Shown piece by piece: positions 1 to 6,999 of a stretch of DNA of 34,032 nt (the stretch's first letter is position 1; the number at the start of each line of letters is the position of its first letter). Origin of the DNA: JAHHUH01 sp045123075 (GTDB lineage Bacteria > Bacillota > Negativicutes > Acidaminococcales > Acidaminococcaceae); NCBI GenBank assembly GCA_045123075.1, contig JBGVIJ010000001.1, forward strand, positions 1 through 34,032, read 5' to 3'. The notes beneath the pieces are model-generated. The model had not been told where the DNA came from and searched no databases. It worked only from the letters and a program-made list of their open reading frames with translations. Made by a program: the position numbers and the translations under genes.

Positions 1-301
1 CTTTCAATTCTCGCAATGTACGATTAAGAGCAGTATCTGCAATACCAGTTCTTTCTTTGATGTATTCTTTAGTTCTGCCAGAATTATATTTCAGTATGGA
101 TAAGACAAGACTACTATGTTCTAAAGAAGAAAGTTTAGAGAAATCATAAGTGCCAATTAATTTTTCGTGAGGGAAGCCAACAAAATCTGCACTGCCTTGT
201 AATTCGCGATACACGCTTTCAAAAGCAGGCAACTCTTTAACTATGGAAGATTTTATAGCACATTCAAAAGCGTCTAATCTTTCTTGTTCAATGTATTCCA
301 T
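1..301 (-). CDS. Partial gene, N-terminal 100 residues of an unrecognised winged-helix-like protein
   Basis: An open frame on the minus strand starts with ATG at 299-301 and runs off the left edge without a stop, so only the N-terminal part is seen. A good ribosome site (AAAGGTGG) lies about 6 bases before the ATG. The visible protein starts MEYIEQERLDAFE and later reads HSSLVLSILKYNSGRTKEYI followed by GIADTALNRTLRELK. The last stretch has the rhythm of a winged helix-turn-helix (helix, 'SGRTKEYIKERTGI' recognition region, 'LNRTLRELK'). A DNA-binding regulator or the fused HTH of a larger enzyme are both possible. I do not recognise the family. The region is more AT-rich than the housekeeping genes nearby. 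Confidence 0.6.
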   Translation of the reverse strand, partial: MEYIEQERLDAFECAIKSSIVKELPAFESVYRELQGSADFVGFPHEKLIGTYDFSKLSSLEHSSLVLSILKYNSGRTKEYIKERTGIADTALNRTLRELK

Positions 302-336
302 AGCAGGCTCCACCTTTCTCCAAGTTTCTTTATTAT

Positions 337-361
337 ATTATATCATTCATATAGTTACATT
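337..361 (-). promoter_or_regulatory. Candidate promoter for the partial gene at the left edge
   Basis: On the minus strand a TATAAT (complement of 337-342, repeated with 5-base offset at 332-337) lies about 31 bases before the ATG. The best -35 match, TTGGTA, is 19 bases upstream, which is longer than ideal, so only the -10 is convincing. Confidence 0.4.
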
Positions 362-375
362 TACCAATTTATAAC

Positions 376-411
376 ATAAAAAATTCCCGTAAGCTTTCGC
401 CTACGGGAATT
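376..411 (-). terminator. Rho-independent terminator of the P1 peptidase gene
   Basis: A perfect 10-bp stem (382-391 with 402-411) with a 10-base loop is followed on the minus strand by a run of T (378-383 is A on plus). It starts 6 bases after the peptidase stop codon. Confidence 0.85.
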
Positions 412-417
412 ACTTTT

Positions 418-1461
418 TTATTTAGGGCAGTTTGCCAAATATTCTTCGTCAGAGATTTTGGAATCGCGAACTGCACGAAGGATTGCTTCTTGCATTACTT
501 CCGCTGCCAAAGTACCAATAGCGTTTACATCCGCTTTTACTTTGCCCAAAGATACTGCGTAGATGGAGTCGCCATCATACAAAGTGCCAACGGGGTAAAT
601 GCAACGAGCATATGCGTTTTGTGTCATAGAAGCTACTTTAGTAAGTTGCGCTCTGTCCAAATCTGCATTGGTAAGGATTGCACCGATGGTAGTGTTCTTG
701 TGTGCTAAAGAAGGCACGCCAAATTTATAAACTTCATCACGAATATCTACAAAAGCTGTGCGGTCTTCGTTATAAAGGCCTGCAATCTTTTGACCGGTTT
801 TAGGATCATAGATATCGCCACAAGCGTTAAGAATTACAATCGCCGCCAGTTTTACATCGCCAAGCTGTACTGCGTAAACACCCATACCTGCTTTGCTCGC
901 ACGGTCCATGCTATAGTAAGTACCACAGGTTGCACCTACGCCTGCACCGTACAAACCGCTTTTAATTTCGGGGCGCTTCATTGCGTTTTCGCAAGCTTTG
1001 TAGCCCATCTTAGGACCAGGACGAACTTTGGAGCTACCATAAGCCAAGTCAAAAATATCACTTTGTACTACGATGGGTACAAGAGCAACACCAGTATCGT
1101 AGCCAATACCGTGTTCTTCCAAGTACTGCATTACGCCATCACTTGCTCCCAAGCCGTAAGCACTGCCACCGCCCAAAACTACTGCGTTCAGCGGAGTGGG
1201 GTTTGTAGTGGGTGCAATTACAGGAGTTTCGCGAGAAGCAGGTCCGCCGCCACTAATTTCCACGCCAGCCATTACGCCTTTGGGGAAAATCATAACAGTT
1301 ACGCCAGTTTTTGCTTTATGGTCTTCAACAGTACCAATGTAGGCATCTTCAATGGTGTTTACCGGGATTTCTTTATAAGGACGTTCAGCTGCTACTGCAG
1401 TTCCGACGCCTGCTAACATTCCCATCATTGCCAATGCCATAGCAATTTTTTTAAATTTCAT
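418..1461 (-). CDS. P1 family peptidase (DmpA/NylC-like, MEROPS S58), exported
   Basis: Members of this family are N-terminal-nucleophile hydrolases that cut themselves into two chains and act as aminopeptidases or amidases. The segment NTTIGAILTNA near residue 256 matches the self-cleavage site of the NylC/DmpA group, with Asn256-Thr257 as the expected scissile bond and Thr257 the nucleophile. The glycine-rich AVVLGGGSAYGLGASDGV segment (about residues 93-110) is also typical. I place the start at ATG 1459-1461 (347 residues), 6 bases after GGAGGT, rather than at the longer frame starting at 1500. From that start the protein has a clear Sec signal peptide (MKFKKIAMALAMMGML...AVAA), so it should act outside the cytoplasm, which is less usual for the family. 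It is monocistronic, with its own terminator. Confidence 0.87.
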   Translation of the reverse strand: MKFKKIAMALAMMGMLAGVGTAVAAERPYKEIPVNTIEDAYIGTVEDHKAKTGVTVMIFPKGVMAGVEISGGGPASRETPVIAPTTNPTPLNAVVLGGGSAYGLGASDGVMQYLEEHGIGYDTGVALVPIVVQSDIFDLAYGSSKVRPGPKMGYKACENAMKRPEIKSGLYGAGVGATCGTYYSMDRASKAGMGVYAVQLGDVKLAAIVILNACGDIYDPKTGQKIAGLYNEDRTAFVDIRDEVYKFGVPSLAHKNTTIGAILTNADLDRAQLTKVASMTQNAYARCIYPVGTLYDGDSIYAVSLGKVKADVNAIGTLAAEVMQEAILRAVRDSKISDEEYLANCPK

Positions 1462-1511
1462 TCGAGTTACCTCCGTTGCTAAAATTTTGGAACTATCCAA
1501 ATATCTTGCAC

Positions 1512-1541
1512 GACGTGTAAAACGTCTTCACCGCCATTTTA
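1512..1541 (-). promoter_or_regulatory. Candidate -10 and palindrome ahead of the P1 peptidase
   Basis: On the minus strand a -10-like TAAAAT (complement of 1536-1541) is followed by a short inverted repeat GACGT-n5-ACGTC (1512-1526) in the 5' untranslated region. No convincing -35 is seen. The palindrome could be an operator or only a weak hairpin. Confidence 0.3.
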
Positions 1542-1574
1542 ACATAAATTTTGAGAAATGAAAGTACTTTTCAA

Positions 1575-1607
1575 AATAAAAAGGCTCACTCCAAAATGAA
1601 GTGAGCC
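1575..1607 (-). terminator. Terminator of the rsmI-metG-tatD transcript
   Basis: A perfect 8-bp stem GGCTCACT/AGTGAGCC (1583-1590 with 1600-1607) is followed on the minus strand by TTTTTATTTT, immediately after the tatD stop codon. Confidence 0.85.
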
Positions 1608-1615
1608 ATAGAAAC

Positions 1616-2395
1616 TTATTTAATTTTTTTGAACAGACGCTTTACGTTGGCAGTAGTTTGTGTTGCCAGTTCTTCAAAATCCATTCCCAAAACTTCTGCT
1701 GCGTTACGAGCGGTGAACTCTACATAACCAGGGTTATTGCGTTTACCACGATAAGGCACCGGAGTAAGATAGGGGCTATCGGTTTCAAAGAGGATAAGTT
1801 CTCGAGGAACGTATTTCATTACTTCGCGTACTTTTTCTGCGTTTTTGTAGGTAGAAGTACCACCAAAACCAAAGTAGTAACCACGTTTAGCAAGTTCTTT
1901 TGCCATTTCTACAGAACCGGAATAGCAATGGAACACAGCTTCAACACCAGTTACTTCTTTTTGGAAGATTTCCAGCATATCGCCGTGAGCATCGCGGTCG
2001 TGAATGATGATGGGCAAACCAAATTGTTTTGCAATATCGATTTGTTCCAAGAAAACTCGCTTTTGTACTTCTTTAGGTTCGTTTTCCTTCCAGTAGTAGT
2101 CAAGACCAATTTCGCCAATGGCAACTACTTTCGGGTGTACTGCCCACGCCGCCAGCATATCAAGATAGTTGGCAGGCATACCGGTTAAGTTTTCCGGATG
2201 CCAACCTACTGCGGCATAGATGAAGTCATATTTTTCTGCCAGCTCTACGGCAAAAGCGCTAGTTTCCGCATCACAACCAGGGTTAACGATACCGTCAAGC
2301 TCTGCTTGTAAATTGGTAATAAGCTCGTGCCTATCGCTGGTAAAGTAGTCAGAGTCTAAGTGGGCGTGGGAATCCCACAATCCTGTTCTGCTCAT
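1616..2395 (-). CDS. tatD: TatD family metal-dependent hydrolase (YabD-like nuclease)
   Basis: TatD proteins are TIM-barrel, two-metal 3'-5' exonucleases or deoxyribonucleases. All expected metal ligands are present: DSHAHLD (H10, H12), GEIGLDYY (E95), IIHDRDAH (H132), FHCYSG (H156) and ETDSPYL (D206). The length of 259 residues is normal for the family. The gene starts one base after the metG stop codon, so it is translated from the same message, and the same metG-tatD order is found in Bacillus. Function beyond nuclease activity is not shown by the sequence. Confidence 0.95.
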   Translation of the reverse strand: MSRTGLWDSHAHLDSDYFTSDRHELITNLQAELDGIVNPGCDAETSAFAVELAEKYDFIYAAVGWHPENLTGMPANYLDMLAAWAVHPKVVAIGEIGLDYYWKENEPKEVQKRVFLEQIDIAKQFGLPIIIHDRDAHGDMLEIFQKEVTGVEAVFHCYSGSVEMAKELAKRGYYFGFGGTSTYKNAEKVREVMKYVPRELILFETDSPYLTPVPYRGKRNNPGYVEFTARNAAEVLGMDFEELATQTTANVKRLFKKIK

Positions 2396-2396
2396 C

Positions 2397-4352
2397 TTAT
2401 TTTACGCGGCTACCGCTTGCCATGCCGGGAGCATCTGCCAATACCAAGTTGCCGTTGCCATCGGAAGCAGCAAGGAGCATACCGAAGGATTCAATACCGA
2501 AGAGTTTAGCAGGAGCAAGGTTAGCAATTACGATTACGTTGCGACCGATGAGAGCTTCCGGTTCGTAGTATTGAGCAATACCACTTACGATGGTGCGTTC
2601 TTCTTCGCCAATCATAACTTGCAATTTGAGCAGTTTTTTGGATTTTTTAACTTTTTCAGCAGCCTTAACGGTACCTACACGCAGGTCGATTTTTTCGAAA
2701 GCATCAATGGTGATTTCTTCTTTGATGGGTTCCATTTCAACTTTAGGTTCTTCTACCGGTGCGGAAGCTACTTCTACTTTAGGTTCATAGCGTTTGCCAC
2801 CAATGATGGTTGCACCGTCTTCAGCGATTTCAATACGCGGATAGAGAGGTTCGCCTTTTTGAACTTTGGTGCCATCAGCAATTTTGCCAAATTCTGCATC
2901 GGTAAGGAGGAATTCTGCAGGAACTTCCAAACCCAGTTGAGTGTAGATTTTGGGGCTGGTGGACGGGATGAAGGGAGCTACCAGGATTGCTACAACGCGC
3001 AGGGTTTCTGCCAAATTGTACATAACGGTTTGCAAACGAGCAGCTTTTGCTTCGTCTTTAGCCAAAATCCAGGGAGCAGTTTCGTCGATGTATTTGTTAG
3101 CGCGGCTGATGAGAGCCCATACGCCTTTGATAGCGCTATTGATTTCCATAGCGTCCATATCTTTTGCTAAGTTTTCAGCAGTGGTTTTTACCAAAGCCAT
3201 CAAGTCTTCGTCAACAGCTTCGATTACGCCAGTGTTGATTACTACGCCGCCATGGTATTTTTCAATCATGCTAACAGTTCTGTGGAGCAAGTTGCCCAAG
3301 TCATTAGCAAGATCGGAGTTGATACGGGTGATGAGTGCGTCGCGGGAGAAGTTGCCGTCGTTGCCGAATACGATTTCGCGGAGCAAGAAGTAACGGATAG
3401 CGTCAGCGCCAAATTCGTCAATCAATGCCAACGGATCGATAACATTGCCTTTGGATTTGGACATTTTGTCGCCATCGATTACGAGCCAGCCGTGACCGTA
3501 AACTTTTTGAGGCAGTTCTACGCCCATAGCTTTGAGCATGATGGGCCAAATGATGGTGTGGAAACGTACGATTTCTTTACCAACAAGGTGCAAGGATGCA
3601 GGCCAGAATTTGTTGAACATTGCATCATCAGTACCGTATTTAATACCGGTCAAATAGTTGAGCAATGCGTCAAACCAAACGTAAACAACGTGTTTTTTAT
3701 CGAAAGGTACAGGAATACCCCAGTCGAATGTAGTGCGGGTAATGCACAAATCTTCCAAGCCTTGTTTTACGAAGTTAATCATTTCGTTACGACGGCTTGC
3801 CGGTTGGATAAAGTTGGGGTTTTCTTCGATGAATTGCAGCCACCAATCTTGGTATTTAGAAAGTTTGAAGAAGTAGCTTTCTTCTTGCATTTTTTCTACG
3901 GGACGGCCGCAGTCAGGGCATTTGCCATCTACCAATTGGCGTTCCAGCCAGTAGGATTCGCAAGGTACGCAGTAGAGACCTTCGTAGTTCTTTTTATAGA
4001 TGTCGCCTTGTTCAAAGATTTTGGTCAAAACGTCTTGAACAACTTTGTGGTGACGTTCTTCGCTGGTGCGGATGAAGTCATTGTTGGAAATGTTCAGTTC
4101 ATTCCACAATTGTTTGAAGTTAGCGATGATAGCGTCAACGTATTCAATGGGGGTAATACCTTTTTCTTGAGCTTTACGTTGAATTTTCAAACCATGTTCG
4201 TCACTGCCGGTAAGGAAGAATACATCTTCACCTTTTGCACGGTGGAAACGAGCCAAGGTATCTGCAATGGTGGTGCAGTAAGCGTGACCAATGTGCAGTT
4301 TGTCACTGGGGTAGTAAATCGGAGTAGTAATATAATAAGTCGGTTTAGTCAT
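2397..4352 (-). CDS. metG: Methionyl-tRNA synthetase with C-terminal tRNA-binding domain
   Basis: This class I enzyme charges tRNA-Met with methionine. Its signatures are visible: the HIGH box as HIGH at residues 20-23 (SDKLHIGHAYCT), KMSKS at 296-300, and a zinc knuckle CVPC...CPDC (C128, C131, C145, C148). The catalytic core and anticodon domain occupy about residues 1-480. A linker rich in E, V and P follows. The last 105 or so residues (from IDAFEKIDLRVGTV to the end) are an EMAP/Arc1p-type tRNA-binding domain, giving the long 651-residue form. The ATG overlaps the rsmI stop by four bases (ATGA), which points to translational coupling. No T-box leader is present, as the gene lies inside an operon. 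Confidence 0.98.
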   Translation of the reverse strand: MTKPTYYITTPIYYPSDKLHIGHAYCTTIADTLARFHRAKGEDVFFLTGSDEHGLKIQRKAQEKGITPIEYVDAIIANFKQLWNELNISNNDFIRTSEERHHKVVQDVLTKIFEQGDIYKKNYEGLYCVPCESYWLERQLVDGKCPDCGRPVEKMQEESYFFKLSKYQDWWLQFIEENPNFIQPASRRNEMINFVKQGLEDLCITRTTFDWGIPVPFDKKHVVYVWFDALLNYLTGIKYGTDDAMFNKFWPASLHLVGKEIVRFHTIIWPIMLKAMGVELPQKVYGHGWLVIDGDKMSKSKGNVIDPLALIDEFGADAIRYFLLREIVFGNDGNFSRDALITRINSDLANDLGNLLHRTVSMIEKYHGGVVINTGVIEAVDEDLMALVKTTAENLAKDMDAMEINSAIKGVWALISRANKYIDETAPWILAKDEAKAARLQTVMYNLAETLRVVAILVAPFIPSTSPKIYTQLGLEVPAEFLLTDAEFGKIADGTKVQKGEPLYPRIEIAEDGATIIGGKRYEPKVEVASAPVEEPKVEMEPIKEEITIDAFEKIDLRVGTVKAAEKVKKSKKLLKLQVMIGEEERTIVSGIAQYYEPEALIGRNVIVIANLAPAKLFGIESFGMLLAASDGNGNLVLADAPGMASGSRVK

Positions 4353-5215
4353 TCTGAAATCCCTTCTCCTTCTGAAATAAGTTGATTATATAGTTCCCTT
4401 TTGGGGATTCTACGTTTTTTAGCAACTTGCGCCAAAGCAGTTTTTTTATCTACGCCACTGGCGATAAGTTGTTTTACCTCGTCCAAGGGGTCAAGTTCTT
4501 CTGCCATTTCGGCAATAGGCTTGCCTTCGCCGGGTGCAAGTACCAAACAGAACTCTCCTCGAGGCGGTTGTACTTCAAGCCATTCTAAACAGCTTGCCAC
4601 AGTGCCACGATAAAATTCTTCATGAAGTTTGGTAAGCTCCCTTGCCGCTGCCATAGGTCTATCGCCCCAACATTCTAAAATGTCTTGGAGCACTTCCTTG
4701 ATGCGGTGAGGTGCTTCGTACAAAATAATGGTCGCAGGAATGTGCTTCCACAAATCCAGTTGTTCCTTACGATTACGTCTGCTCTTAGGCAAGAAGCCAC
4801 CAAAGAAAAACGGGTACGCAGGTAAGCCGGAAGCGATGAGTGCACATAAAGCTGCATTAGCACCGGGAACTGGTACAATGCGAATGCCTGCATCAATGGC
4901 TTCTTTCGCCAAAGCTTCGCCGGGATCAGCAATACCGGGGAAGCCTGCATCACTTACAAGGGCAACGTTCTTGCCGTCAGTAAGTTCTGCCAAAAGATAA
5001 GCGCCTTGCTTTTCTTTGCTGTGCTCATCGTAACGCACCAAACGACCTTTAATATCGAAGTGATTTAAAAGTTGGAGTGTATGACGAGTATCTTCCGCCG
5101 CAATGATGTCTGCTTCTTTAAGCATTCTAATTGCGCGAGGAGTCATATCCTCCAAATTTCCGATAGGCGTAGCAACAAGGTACAGAGTTCCGTATGAAGT
5201 TTTTTCTGTTGTCAC
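4349..5215 (-). CDS. rsmI: 16S rRNA (cytidine1402-2'-O)-methyltransferase RsmI
   Basis: RsmI is a SAM-dependent methyltransferase of the tetrapyrrole-methylase fold that modifies C1402 in the decoding centre. Diagnostic segments are LVATPIGNLEDMTPRAI at the N terminus, AAEDTRHTLQLLNHF, VSDAGFPGIADPG and VPGANAALCALIASGLP. The C-terminal KKRRIPKRELYNQLI is the usual tail. The start is a GTG (5213-5215), with AGGAGG 7 bases upstream. It is the first gene of the rsmI-metG-tatD unit. In Bacillus the upstream neighbour would be yabB/trmN6-yazA, but here the AbiF island separates it from trmN6, and rsmI must have its own promoter or read-through past the island terminator. Confidence 0.96.
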   Translation of the reverse strand: MTTEKTSYGTLYLVATPIGNLEDMTPRAIRMLKEADIIAAEDTRHTLQLLNHFDIKGRLVRYDEHSKEKQGAYLLAELTDGKNVALVSDAGFPGIADPGEALAKEAIDAGIRIVPVPGANAALCALIASGLPAYPFFFGGFLPKSRRNRKEQLDLWKHIPATIILYEAPHRIKEVLQDILECWGDRPMAAARELTKLHEEFYRGTVASCLEWLEVQPPRGEFCLVLAPGEGKPIAEMAEELDPLDEVKQLIASGVDKKTALAQVAKKRRIPKRELYNQLISEGEGISE

Positions 5216-5242
5216 GGCTTCGCCTCCTGTCGGTTAATTTAT

Positions 5243-5268
5243 GTCAGCGCACACTGACCCATAATATA
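5243..5268 (-). promoter_or_regulatory. Possible rsmI promoter -10 and adjoining palindrome
   Basis: On the minus strand an AT-rich -10-like element (complement of 5261-5268) is followed by the near-perfect inverted repeat GTCAGTGTGCGCTGAC (5243-5258), at the expected transcription start. No good -35 is visible. It may be an operator or a fortuitous repeat. Confidence 0.3.
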
Positions 5269-5295
5269 AACATTTTATCATAAGGAAGTTTTTAT

Positions 5296-5330
5296 AACAA
5301 TAAAAAGCGCACAACATTTGTTGTACGCTT
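5296..5330 (-). terminator. Terminator of the AbiF-associated small RNA
   Basis: A 12-bp stem with one mismatch (5305-5316 with 5319-5330) is followed on the minus strand by a T-run (A-rich 5301-5306 on plus). Its arm AGCGCACAAC recurs in the hairpin at 6559-6590 on the other side of abiF. Confidence 0.8.
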
Positions 5331-5428
5331 GGGACATTTCTAACTCAAAATCATTCATATAAAACATAAGAGGACCGAATCACTTCAGCCCTCTCAAGTA
5401 TGCATCCGCAAACACATACCCCAATTAT
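5297..5428 (-). ncRNA. Candidate small RNA encoded directly downstream of abiF (AbiF-associated RNA)
   Basis: A self-contained minus-strand transcription unit lies between abiF and rsmI and has no coding potential. It has a promoter (see 5435-5464), a predicted start near 5428, and an intrinsic terminator at 5305-5330 followed by TTTTTATT, giving about 130 nt. Two internal hairpins can be drawn. One pairs GTATGTG (5413-5419) with TGCATAC (5398-5404) around an 8-base loop. The other is an 11-bp stem pairing 5384-5394 with 5369-5379, capped by GUGA, a GNRA tetraloop, with two G-U pairs. Structured RNAs next to abiF genes are known, and AbiF-RNA pairs are proposed to act as toxin and RNA antitoxin. 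Assignment here rests on position and architecture, not on a covariance-model match. Confidence 0.7.
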
Positions 5429-5434
5429 GTTTAT

Positions 5435-5464
5435 ATTATACTATGTTATAGATAATAAAATCAA
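5435..5464 (-). promoter_or_regulatory. Sigma70-type promoter for the small RNA
   Basis: On the minus strand TTGATT (complement of 5459-5464), an 18-base spacer, and a perfect TATAAT (complement of 5435-5440). It begins within a few bases of the abiF stop codon (5470-5472) and points at the structured region, so the RNA can be made independently of abiF. Confidence 0.7.
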
Positions 5465-5469
5465 TAAGT

Positions 5470-6450
5470 TTATATATGTTGCCTTAAAATTTCCATACGC
5501 TCTTTTATCTTAGAATGAACCACTACTGATGAAACATTTATGTTTACTGCTTTTACATAGCCTTCTGTAATTCGCTCAAATTCATTAATGAATATTTTGA
5601 TTTCTTTTTTACTTATTCCCAAAATTTTAAGATAATAAGCTACTAAAATAACATAATCATCTATGGTTTTAAAATTAATATAATTTAAATTAAACTCTTG
5701 CTCCAAACAACGTTTCATAGATTTTGTAGGTTCAATCTTTCTAAACCTAGTATCAAACACAACAGCATTATGTGCAATAGCATTGCGAATATCTTTCAGT
5801 GCATATAAAAATTTATATATCAGCTCTCTATTGGTGTCACTACCTATGTTAAGATTAAGTTTTTTAGAAATCTTATCTCTCATATCGTAAGTTAAACAAG
5901 ATAACAAAAAGCCAAAATCTCCCAACATTATTACTTCAAATAATGCCCATAACGGAACTTCACCATAATTTATATTATTATAAAAATGTGTAATTTGAGG
6001 GTTACCGTTTCTATACCCTTTTATTATGTAAGAGTGTATCATTCCTTGCAAATTCAATTTGCTTTGCTGAGCTTTTTTCCTTTGTTCAGGCGAACTACCA
6101 ACTGGCATATTATTATATCCAGTAACTATCTTTGAATACATATCTTGAATATTCCCTGAGTGAATTTCATCTAAAATACATTCCAGAGCAATATTTTTTA
6201 CTGCCGTTTCAATAAGCATCACCTTGTCATAAAACAACACCTTCAATTTTGTATCATATTGAATAGTAGCATATATTTCTGAAAATGTTACAAACGGTAA
6301 TCGTCTCGCAGAATTCTTAAAAAATCTATATCCTTTATATCCATGAAAATATCCCACATTTCTTAATTGTTGTTTCTGCTTACTACCATTAATATCTATG
6401 CCACTATTTCTCAGGTGGCGCATCAACCCATCAATAGTCTTTACACTCAT
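5470..6450 (-). CDS. AbiF/AbiD-type abortive infection protein (Abi_2 family, HEPN fold)
   Basis: This 326-residue protein matches the Abi_2 family of phage abortive-infection proteins, which carry a HEPN RNase-like motif. The central EVPLWALFEVIMLGDFGFLL and the following LKDIRNAIAHNAVVFDTRF are the family's hallmark segments. R222-NAIA-H227 forms the Rx4H HEPN catalytic motif. The N-terminal part (TIDGLMRHLRNSGIDI... NVGYFHGYKGYRFF) is the usual lead-in, with conserved YFRLxGY-like aromatic pattern. The ATG at 6448-6450 has AGGAG 8 bases upstream. The gene has its own promoter, lies after a terminator, and is markedly AT-rich (many ATA, AGA, AAA codons) compared with the flanking operon, which suggests horizontal acquisition. 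The likely role is phage defence or RNA cleavage controlled by the adjacent small RNA; this is inferred. Confidence 0.88.
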   Translation of the reverse strand: MSVKTIDGLMRHLRNSGIDINGSKQKQQLRNVGYFHGYKGYRFFKNSARRLPFVTFSEIYATIQYDTKLKVLFYDKVMLIETAVKNIALECILDEIHSGNIQDMYSKIVTGYNNMPVGSSPEQRKKAQQSKLNLQGMIHSYIIKGYRNGNPQITHFYNNINYGEVPLWALFEVIMLGDFGFLLSCLTYDMRDKISKKLNLNIGSDTNRELIYKFLYALKDIRNAIAHNAVVFDTRFRKIEPTKSMKRCLEQEFNLNYINFKTIDDYVILVAYYLKILGISKKEIKIFINEFERITEGYVKAVNINVSSVVVHSKIKERMEILRQHI

Positions 6451-6488
6451 AAAGCTTACTCCTAAATGTTTATTTACTGCTCACCTAT

Positions 6489-6517
6489 ATACTATCACTT
6501 ACCACGCCTTATTTCAA
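6489..6517 (-). promoter_or_regulatory. Candidate promoter of abiF
   Basis: On the minus strand TTGAAA (complement of 6512-6517), a 17-base spacer, and TAGTAT (complement of 6489-6494), about 38 bases before the ATG. The -35 is good and the -10 moderate. Confidence 0.5.
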
Positions 6518-6552
6518 ACATATTTTCAAAATATTCTTGAATTTAAAATCCA

Positions 6553-6590
6553 AAATTTAATAAGCGCACAACTAATGTTGTGCGCTTATT
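6553..6590 (-). terminator. Hairpin terminator between the SANT-like gene and abiF
   Basis: A perfect 14-bp stem (6559-6572 with 6577-6590) with loop TAAT starts 2 bases after the upstream stop codon. The T-run after it on the minus strand is weak (AAATTTTGG), so termination may be partial. The stem shares its core with the terminator at 5305-5330. Confidence 0.65.
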
Positions 6591-6592
6591 AT

Positions 6593-6967
6593 TTAGCCTC
6601 TAAGACCTAACTCTTTAGAAACCTTTTTTATTTGCATAATAAAACTATCTTCTTTTCTTTCGTCAGGCATATTGGTTATAGGTGTAGTTGACCACCGATA
6701 AATTTGTTCGATACTTCCATATCCACGTTTAAATAGTTTAGCATATTTTAAACAATTTGCTTTGGTTGGAGCATCTAATAAAACTATTTTTAATTCTTCG
6801 TCAGTCCATTTCTGCCCTTTATTTTCAATATTCCTATGATTTTCATTTTCTTTTTCAAATTCAATCATAAGATTATTTACTAAATTCATTTTTTCATCAT
6901 AAGACATACCATCTACATTGTTCTTCAATACTTGAAACAGTAATTCTTTGAATTCTTTCCTTTTCAT
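6593..6967 (-). CDS. Small hypothetical protein with SANT/Myb-like helix-turn-helix
   Basis: A 124-residue protein that I do not recognise as a named family. The start chosen is ATG 6965-6967, which has GGAGAG 6 bases upstream; a longer frame begins at 6985. The N-terminal half is rich in charged residues and helical (KRKEFKELLFQVLKNNVDG). The middle segment KWTDEELKIVLLDAPTKANC and then LKYAKLFKRGYGSIEQIYRW resembles a SANT/Myb-like or homeodomain-like HTH found beside nucleases and phage-defence genes. It follows trmN6 by 32 bases and probably shares its transcript, but its base composition is AT-rich like abiF, so it may belong to the same island. A role as regulator or partner of AbiF is only a suggestion from position. 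Confidence 0.7.
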   Translation of the reverse strand: MKRKEFKELLFQVLKNNVDGMSYDEKMNLVNNLMIEFEKENENHRNIENKGQKWTDEELKIVLLDAPTKANCLKYAKLFKRGYGSIEQIYRWSTTPITNMPDERKEDSFIMQIKKVSKELGLRG

Positions 6968-6999
6968 ATAATACTCTCCAAACAACTTACATAATATGT

